Source: Planctomycetota bacterium | Lineage (GTDB): Bacteria > Planctomycetota > Planctomycetia > Gemmatales > Gemmataceae | Reading direction: 5' to 3' | NCBI GenBank assembly: GCA_018970845.1 | Contig: JAGWVO010000216.1 | Location: 1 to 6,309, forward strand | DNA: 6,309 nt | The notes under the pieces: generated by a model | What the model was told of the DNA's origin: nothing | The model's input: only the letters and a program-made list of their open reading frames with translations | Databases searched by the model: none | Made by a program: the position numbers and the translations under genes | In this document: positions 1-4,634 of the stretch, piece by piece | Layout of the letters: each line of letters begins with the position of its first letter | How positions within the stretch are numbered: position 1 is the first letter of the stretch

Positions 1-1
1 T

Positions 2-1276
2 CCCCTGCTGGAATCCATGCTACCTGAAGCCTGTGCCGCCCCATCCCAATTCAAGCCGTGGGAAAAATCCAAGTCAGGCCCCGTTCCCCGCATGGTGTGC
101 TGTTATGTTCCCAATGGCGTCAACATCATTGATTGGGTTCCCAAGCAGGCCGGCGACGCTTACGAGCTCTCCCCCACCTTGGCGGTTCTCCGCGATCACA
201 AGGCGGATTTCACGGTTGTCAGTGGATTGGGCCATCCATCTTCCCAAGGCGGCCATAGCGGCGCGGATACCTGGTTGACGGGTGCCAACTTGAAGGCGAG
301 GCCCGGGTCGGATTATTCCAACTCGATATCGGTGGATCAGGTCCTTGCCCAAACCCACGGCCCTAGGACAAGGTTCCCCTCCCTGCAGCTTTCCGACATG
401 AGCGGAACCGGATCCGCTGGCCACTCCCACACTCTTTCATTCGATATCAACGGCACCCCGATCCCCGCGGAAAACTCCCCGCGAAGGCTGTTTGAACGCC
501 TCTTTGTCCCGGAAACCGCGGCCGATAGGCAGGCTCTGCTCAAGCGGTACGCCGAGCGAAGGTCGGTGCTTGACGATGTCGCAAGCGAGGCCAGGGCCTT
601 GGCCGCTCGGCTGGGAACACGGGATCGTCAAAAAATGGACGAGTATTTTTCCAGTGTGCGAGCCACCGAAAAGCAGATCGAACGAATGGCGGGATGGGTG
701 GATGTCCCCAAGCCCCAGGTCAGCGATGCCGGGCTCCAACTAGGCTCCAAGCCGATGGACGGGCATGACCGCCCCATGTGGATTGATGTGATGCTTGAAC
801 TGGTTTATCTGGGCTTCGTGACCGACCTGACACGGGTTGTGACATTCGAATGGAGCCGGGAGGCGGGTGGCTATGGAGGCGGCGGGGAGAATCACCACGA
901 GCTTTCCCATCATGGAGGAGACGCCGGCATGCTGGGGAAACTCGCGGAAATCGACCGGTTCCACCTTTCAAAATTGGCTCGGTTCATCGCCATGCTCAAG
1001 GGCACGGCCGAAGGGGAAGGCGCCCTGCTCGACCATACCGCGATCCTTTACGGATCCGGCATGAACAGCGGCGCCGGGGGCGAACATTCACCGCGAAACC
1101 TGCCCTTGCTTGTGGCGGGTGGCGGCAAGCTGGGACTCAGGCATGGCAAGCATCTGGCGCATGATCCGGGCAAGGGCCCTCCCCTTGCCAATCTGCTCCT
1201 GACCTTGGCCAAGGCTGCTGGTGCCCCGCTCACCCGGTTCGCCGATTCAACCGGCACCTTGGCCGGGCTGGCCTGA
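2..1276 (+). CDS. DUF1552 family exported protein, 5'-partial (start lies left of the window)
   Basis: The reading frame is open from the window edge. The codons before the first ATG (position 17) read PLLES, giving PLLESMLPEA, the usual end of the hydrophobic Tat signal in this family (typically an RR motif, then a stretch ending in 'LPLLE'). The true start and twin-arginine motif are therefore outside the window, and the ATG at 17 is internal. Counting from that Met, family landmarks include RMVCCYVPNGVN (25-36), YELSPTL (49-55), the FPSLQL segment (120-125), a charged helical stretch (about 168-225) with the DEYFSSVRATEKQIER stretch, the Gly/His-rich GGENHHELSHHGG (289-301), and YGSGMNSGAGGEHSPRNLP (345-363) before AGGG (367-370). 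The His-rich segments suggest a metal or active site, as in the related DUF1501/alkaline-phosphatase-like fold, but no DUF1552 activity is established to my knowledge. The C-terminus looks complete. In planctomycetes such genes often sit next to DUF1592-type cytochrome genes, which could lie to the left. Family call firm, function unknown. Confidence 0.9.
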   Translation, partial: PLLESMLPEACAAPSQFKPWEKSKSGPVPRMVCCYVPNGVNIIDWVPKQAGDAYELSPTLAVLRDHKADFTVVSGLGHPSSQGGHSGADTWLTGANLKARPGSDYSNSISVDQVLAQTHGPRTRFPSLQLSDMSGTGSAGHSHTLSFDINGTPIPAENSPRRLFERLFVPETAADRQALLKRYAERRSVLDDVASEARALAARLGTRDRQKMDEYFSSVRATEKQIERMAGWVDVPKPQVSDAGLQLGSKPMDGHDRPMWIDVMLELVYLGFVTDLTRVVTFEWSREAGGYGGGGENHHELSHHGGDAGMLGKLAEIDRFHLSKLARFIAMLKGTAEGEGALLDHTAILYGSGMNSGAGGEHSPRNLPLLVAGGGKLGLRHGKHLAHDPGKGPPLANLLLTLAKAAGAPLTRFADSTGTLAGLA

Positions 1277-1540
1277 ACCCGCGCCACTCCGTCTGGCCAG
1301 GAGAAGTTTTGCCCGCCTTGTCAATCTCTTGATCGCGGCCTCCCGGCTCAGGGCGCCACCGCGCGTGTGTCCATCCTCACGAAAAACGATTGTCACGGGC
1401 CGGCGGATGCGCGTGTATTTCGAGGCCTTGCCGGCATTGTGCTGACGAAGGCGCCGCTCGGGATCGGTCGTGACTCCCGTGTAAAGCGTGCCATCAGCGC
1501 ACCGCAGCATGTAAACAACCCAAGTCTCTTTTGCTGGCAT
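1247..1540 (-). CDS. GIY-YIG nuclease superfamily protein (YhbQ/UPF0213-like)
   Basis: This 97-residue protein is close in size and motif order to the stand-alone GIY-YIG proteins of the YhbQ/UPF0213 group. The two motif tyrosines appear as VYM (Y10) and LYTG (Y20), followed by TTDPERRLRQHN (24-35) carrying the catalytic-type Arg (R29 or R30), GKASKYTR (37-44), and SREAAIKRLTRRAK (65-78) with the candidate metal-binding Glu E67. All expected catalytic positions therefore seem intact. Family members are single-domain proteins; some have reported DNA nuclease activity, but the cellular role of this subgroup is poorly defined. The start at 1540 is preceded by GGAAG five bases upstream. The last nine residues lie antisense to the end of the DUF1552 gene and form a Gly/Gln/Pro-rich tail (from about residue 85) beyond the conserved fold. 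It runs in the same direction as the TolC gene upstream but is separated from it by a strong hairpin. Confidence 0.9.
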   Translation of the reverse strand: MPAKETWVVYMLRCADGTLYTGVTTDPERRLRQHNAGKASKYTRIRRPVTIVFREDGHTRGGALSREAAIKRLTRRAKLLLARRSGAGSGQPGQGAG

Positions 1541-1671
1541 GGCCGCTTCCGTGAATGAAGAAGCCGCGAGGTCCTGGTCCTCGCGGCTTCGGTCAACCTT
1601 TGGTCGGGATGGCAGGTCGGGCTGGCGGGTGTCCGAAGTCCGCGGGCCCTGGGCCTGCCATTGAACCGGCC
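1541..1671. other. Intergenic gap between TolC-family and GIY-YIG genes
   Basis: No gene is supported in these 131 bp. The gap contains the 12-bp hairpin at 1560-1590 and the GGAAG ribosome-binding sequence (1546-1550) of the GIY-YIG gene. The part next to the TolC stop codon is GC-rich, with a long-range GGCAGG/CCTGCC pairing possibility (1611-1616 with 1654-1659) that is too loosely spaced to call. No clear promoter hexamers were seen. Confidence 0.6.
1560..1590 (-). terminator. Perfect 12-bp hairpin, probable terminator of the TolC-family gene
   Basis: Arms 1560-1571 (GAAGCCGCGAGG) and 1579-1590 (CCTCGCGGCTTC) are exact reverse complements around a 7-base loop. On the minus strand the hairpin begins about 80 bases after the TolC-family stop and is followed by TTCATTC, a short and imperfect U-rich run. 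On the plus strand it is followed by GGTCAACC, with no U run, so termination of leftward transcription is the better reading. It also sits just 19 bases upstream of the GIY-YIG start, so it could reduce or insulate read-through into that gene. The structure is seen directly; its role as a terminator is inferred. Confidence 0.65.
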
Positions 1672-2130
1672 TCAGGGTTGAGCGGGCACCATGGGGAGCA
1701 GGGAGCCGATGGGAACCGGTGGAACCGCGGCATTGAGAAGGGGGGATTTTTCCTCCCGAATCCTCGCGGAAACCGGTGTGACCTCACGGGCGGCACCAGG
1801 ACCGGATGATGTCATGGCGGAAGAGGGGCCGGCAGAGGGAAGGTCGAGCAATGCCCCCGTGGCGCGGTTGGCAACCGCCGAAGGCACCCCTGTCGCCGGT
1901 GCCATGCTCAAGCCGGGTTGAGCCATGGGATTGGCTGGAACACCGGGCTTGGCGGGTTTGGCCGGCTTGAGATCCTCTCCTTCCACCGCGGGCAGGTTTG
2001 CCGGAACGCCTGGAGCTTTCTCGAAAAGAGCCGGAAGGCTGGGCACATCGTTCTTGGGCAGGTTTGGCAGGCCCACCTGACCGGCGTCGGGAACAAACTC
2101 CTCATGGGGCACCGGGCGGGAAACCTCGCG
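1672..2130 (-). other. Low-complexity Pro/Ala-rich C-terminal extension of the TolC-family protein
   Basis: This encodes residues about 630-781, which follow the last OEP helix. The segment is rich in Pro, Ala, Val and Ser, and contains repeated KPAKPAKP and two copies of PGVPAN (residues 669-674, DNA 1996-2013; and 691-696, DNA 1930-1947). No folded domain is recognised. It is predicted to be disordered and, given TolC topology, probably on the periplasmic side near the channel base. That location is inference. Confidence 0.75.
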
Positions 2131-4017
2131 CAGCACAAGGGCCTTGCTGCGCTCGCGCTGATGTTCAACCGCGCGAACCTGAGCGACTCCCGGCAGGGCG
2201 CCTTCGGCGATGACCACATTGTTGTGCTGCAGCAGGGTGCCCTTGCCGAACTCAAAGTTCACAAGCGCGTTGTTGTACTTGACGATGGCGTCATATTCGT
2301 TGGCCAGGGCGTCGGCCCAGAACCGCTGGGCTTCCAGCAGGATGTCGATGGTATCGCGCCTGCCGTCGCCACCGGCGCTGCGACCGGCGAGAAACTCCTG
2401 GAAGCGAATCCGCAACTGCTCGCCGAACGCCTCGCGCTGGGCGCGCTGCACCTTGATCTGCTCGTAGCTGGTGAACATCCGGCGGTATGCCTGTGACAGG
2501 GTGCGCCCCACTCGCAATTCCTGGTCATGAAGAATCTCATAGGCACGGGCCAGTTCCAGCTTGGCGATGCGGACATTCGCGTTGGCCACGCGGAAACCGA
2601 TCGGAACATTGAGGCGCAGACCCATCGACCAGTTGTTGAAGTGGTTGCTGGCAAGGTTGCGAAGCGCGTTGTCGGTATTGGGACCATCAAGCCCCGTTCC
2701 GATCGAGTTCACATCATAGGTGCTTGTGAAGCGCAGATCGGGAAGCAGGTTGTTGCGCTGGTTGATCAGCTCCAACTGCCGCACCTTGACTTCCTTGCGG
2801 GCAAGAGCGAGTTCCGGCCTGAGGTTGATGCATTCCTCGTACGCCGAATCCCAGTCGGGCTCGAAGCGGGCGAGGGTCGGCGCATCAACCGGAATGATGC
2901 GGGTGCCATCCTCCGCGGAGAGCCCCATCAGGTTGCGCAATTGCCGTTCATTTTCAAGGACCTGGTCAAGGGCCGCGAGCCGCTGGCCCCGGAAAAGCTC
3001 GTATTGGCCCCTGGTCTGGGCGACATCGGCGAGGGTGACCCGGCCGGCGTCGAGGCGGGCCTTGCTGATGCGCCAAGCCTCGTAGCCCTGGCGCATCGCC
3101 TGCTCGCGGGCGTAGAGCGCCCAGTAAGAGCCGTAAAGGTTCCAGTAGGCCGTTTCCGCGTTGAGGAGCAACACAGCCACGATGCGCTCGAGTTCCGCGC
3201 GCGACTGGTCGTAGCGGAGGCGGGTGATCAGGATGCCGTCGGAAGCCGTGGTGGCGTTAAGGATGCCGGGGCTGATGAGGCTGTTGACACCACCCGCGCG
3301 CAACTGGTTGATTTCCGTGCCAAAATCGCGCAACAACGGCTGCTCGAACTGGAACTGGAGGTTGGGACGGTACGAAGGATTCACCCGCGCCGGCAGGTTG
3401 GTGAACTGGTAGTCCGTCTTGAATGTGATGCCCGCGACACCACCGGATGCCAGCGGCTTCAAGACACCGGTGCTGAACGACGAATCGTGCTGCCGGATGG
3501 CATTCAGTCCGGTCGCGCCCGCCTGGAACGAATCCAGCGGCGTTCCAACGGGACGGTCGGTGTTCTGCCAGTTCATGCTGGTCGTCCACACCGCGTCGAA
3601 GCGCGCCATCGCGTTTTCGATGTTGGTGCCGGCGACGGCGGGATCGAGTTGAAGGACGCGGATGTTGTCCGAACCGCCGATCACGCGCCCCTGGAATGTG
3701 ACAAGGTTGTCGAAAGCGACGCCGGCGTTACCCGCGCTTTGGCTGCCGATGTTACCCTGTTCGAGCGATACGGCGAGCGTCTCGGCAAGCGACAAATACC
3801 GCGGCTTGCGGTCGGGATCCACCACCGTGGCGGGCCGGACCACGACAGGAGTCACCGGCTTCGCCGTGGCCCTGGGATCCAGCTCATAGACAGCGGCTGG
3901 CATCAGGTTCTTGTAATGCTCGTAGTCGAACTCGGTGAGGAAGGTGTTCTGCTTGCAACCGGCAAATAACGCCAGGAGCGCGAAAACCCCTCCGGTCGAC
4001 ATCCAGTTCCGACGCAT
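1672..4017 (-). CDS. TolC-family outer membrane efflux lipoprotein with long Pro-rich C-terminal tail
   Basis: This 781-residue protein is well above the usual 420-500 residues of TolC/OprM-type proteins. It starts with basic residues, a hydrophobic stretch (about 11-20) and the lipobox-like LFAGC with Cys21, so it is probably a lipoprotein; position -3 is Phe rather than the common Leu. A linker (22-75) precedes the first OEP-like repeat (about 75-365), which includes beta-type segments (140-225), the diagnostic EQPLLRDFG (225-233) and an alpha-helical hairpin rich in Ala, Glu, Arg and Leu (about 262-365). The second repeat spans about 395-590, with RPELALARKEV (400-410), LNVPIGFRVANANV (469-482) and a C-terminal helix ending near FEFGKGTLLQHNN (588-600). 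Residues 630-781 form a low-complexity Pro/Ala-rich tail. TolC proteins trimerise into an outer-membrane channel that extends into the periplasm and exports drugs or proteins with MFP and RND/ABC partners, none of which is encoded here. The start at 4017 gives the basic n-region; Met6 is an alternative. Confidence 0.93.
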   Translation of the reverse strand: MRRNWMSTGGVFALLALFAGCKQNTFLTEFDYEHYKNLMPAAVYELDPRATAKPVTPVVVRPATVVDPDRKPRYLSLAETLAVSLEQGNIGSQSAGNAGVAFDNLVTFQGRVIGGSDNIRVLQLDPAVAGTNIENAMARFDAVWTTSMNWQNTDRPVGTPLDSFQAGATGLNAIRQHDSSFSTGVLKPLASGGVAGITFKTDYQFTNLPARVNPSYRPNLQFQFEQPLLRDFGTEINQLRAGGVNSLISPGILNATTASDGILITRLRYDQSRAELERIVAVLLLNAETAYWNLYGSYWALYAREQAMRQGYEAWRISKARLDAGRVTLADVAQTRGQYELFRGQRLAALDQVLENERQLRNLMGLSAEDGTRIIPVDAPTLARFEPDWDSAYEECINLRPELALARKEVKVRQLELINQRNNLLPDLRFTSTYDVNSIGTGLDGPNTDNALRNLASNHFNNWSMGLRLNVPIGFRVANANVRIAKLELARAYEILHDQELRVGRTLSQAYRRMFTSYEQIKVQRAQREAFGEQLRIRFQEFLAGRSAGGDGRRDTIDILLEAQRFWADALANEYDAIVKYNNALVNFEFGKGTLLQHNNVVIAEGALPGVAQVRAVEHQRERSKALVLREVSRPVPHEEFVPDAGQVGLPNLPKNDVPSLPALFEKAPGVPANLPAVEGEDLKPAKPAKPGVPANPMAQPGLSMAPATGVPSAVANRATGALLDLPSAGPSSAMTSSGPGAAREVTPVSARIREEKSPLLNAAVPPVPIGSLLPMVPAQP

Positions 4018-4294
4018 GATTCCACCCCGTGGATGGAGGCAACCGGTTTCACCTGAACAGGGCTACACCGATTCCCGGACCAAATCCGCCGCAGAAGAGG
4101 CGCCCCCAGGCGGGAAACCAATCCGGCAACGAATGGCGGGGTGACAACCAAGGCCATCCCCTCCGCCACCTTGTTCATCGGCGTATCGGTCGCGCAGATT
4201 CAGAAAACAATTCGGGTGATGCCTGATTTTCCGGCTGGACATGCGTTTTTGCCGGGATTTTCAAGACTTTACGAATTTTAACTCAAGTTTCCAA
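4018..4294. other. Intergenic region upstream of the TolC-family gene, with AT-rich patch
   Basis: No gene is supported in these 277 bp; the short open frames crossing it show no family motifs. The part next to the DUF962 stop (about 4200-4290) is clearly more AT-rich than the rest of the window, which suits a transcription end and/or the promoter of the leftward TolC-family gene. A weak 5-bp inverted repeat (CCGGC 4231-4235, GCCGG 4251-4255) is flanked by two direct GATTTTC copies (4225-4231 and 4256-4262). A -10-like TAAAAT can be read on the minus strand in 4275-4281, but no -35 match sits at proper spacing. No promoter is called. Confidence 0.5.
4021..4033 (-). promoter_or_regulatory. Mini-hairpin overlapping the TolC-family ribosome-binding site
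   Basis: On the minus strand the leader just before the ATG reads TCCAC-GGG-GTGGA, then ATC and the start codon. The 5-bp arms (4021-4025 and 4029-4033) are perfect complements. The purine-rich GTGGA/GGGG stretch is the only Shine-Dalgarno-like sequence and forms part of the stem and loop. This is a weak or structured ribosome-binding site; a regulatory role is speculative because so short a stem may not be stable. Confidence 0.3.
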
Positions 4295-4618
4295 TCACAG
4301 CTGGTTGGGATCGGATGGGTTCCATCTGGGGGAAATGCCCACATAGGGCAAACCGAGCAATTTCTTGATGAAAGCCCACTCCCCCATGTCGTTCCCTTCC
4401 CAGCAATGGCCGATCCATTGCAGGAAATAGCCCAGAACGAACAATGATGCCGAAACCCACCAAAAGTCCCATGGCAGTACCGCCAGCAGGCCCAGAGCCA
4501 CAACCGTCATGGGGATCCCAACCATATGAATCCTGAAGTTCGAGGGCAGTTGATGGCGCAGCATCCAGCCATGGAGGCGACGGGCAAGAAACCCTCGTCG
4601 GGGTAGGGACTCGGTCAT
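4295..4618 (-). CDS. DUF962/Mpo1-like small membrane protein
   Basis: This 107-residue protein matches the bacterial DUF962 (YGL010w/Mpo1-like) pattern. The motif RHQLPSNFRIHMVGIP (21-36) gives His22, Asn27 and His31 ahead of the GIP turn. Two hydrophobic segments follow (about 32-50 and 52-70), then QWIGHCWEGN (67-76) with His71 and Glu74. These His/Glu positions are the family's conserved polar residues and plausible metal ligands. Yeast Mpo1 is an Fe(II)-dependent dioxygenase of 2-hydroxy fatty acid alpha-oxidation; whether this bacterial relative does the same is unproven. The start at 4618 is chosen because AGGGAG lies eight bases upstream and the conserved region begins after it. A longer in-frame version from 4726 would overlap argS by 92 bp and adds nothing family-like. 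It lies 16 bp after the argS stop on the same strand, so it is probably translated from the argS transcript. Confidence 0.85.
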   Translation of the reverse strand: MTESLPRRGFLARRLHGWMLRHQLPSNFRIHMVGIPMTVVALGLLAVLPWDFWWVSASLFVLGYFLQWIGHCWEGNDMGEWAFIKKLLGLPYVGISPRWNPSDPNQL

Positions 4619-4621
4619 GTC

Positions 4622-4632
4622 CTGAACTCCCT
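4622..4632 (-). promoter_or_regulatory. Shine-Dalgarno region of the DUF962 gene in the argS intergenic gap
   Basis: The 16 bases between the argS stop and the DUF962 ATG read ACAGGGAGTTCAGGAC on the coding strand. AGGGAG is a good anti-16S match at eight-base spacing, and the nearer AGGA is a poorer alternative. This decides the start at 4618 and leaves no room for a separate promoter, supporting co-transcription with argS. Confidence 0.65.
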
Positions 4633-4634
4633 GT

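Noticed and set aside
2527..3969. 480-codon open frame on the plus strand, antisense to the TolC-family gene
   Set aside because: It is fully contained in a confident TolC-family gene. Its translation is rich in Val, Gly, Arg and Asp with no family motifs, as expected for the complement of GC-rich codons, and a long antisense frame is common at this base composition.
3903..4178. 91-codon minus-strand frame covering the TolC leader
   Set aside because: It overlaps the lipoprotein signal region of the TolC-family gene in another frame. The translation has no motif or plausible domain, and I saw no convincing ribosome-binding site.
4204..4294. Sigma-70-like promoter for the TolC-family gene (TAAAAT or TTGTTT candidates)
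   Set aside because: Neither has a matching partner hexamer at 16-18 bp; the matches are no better than chance in an AT-rich patch.
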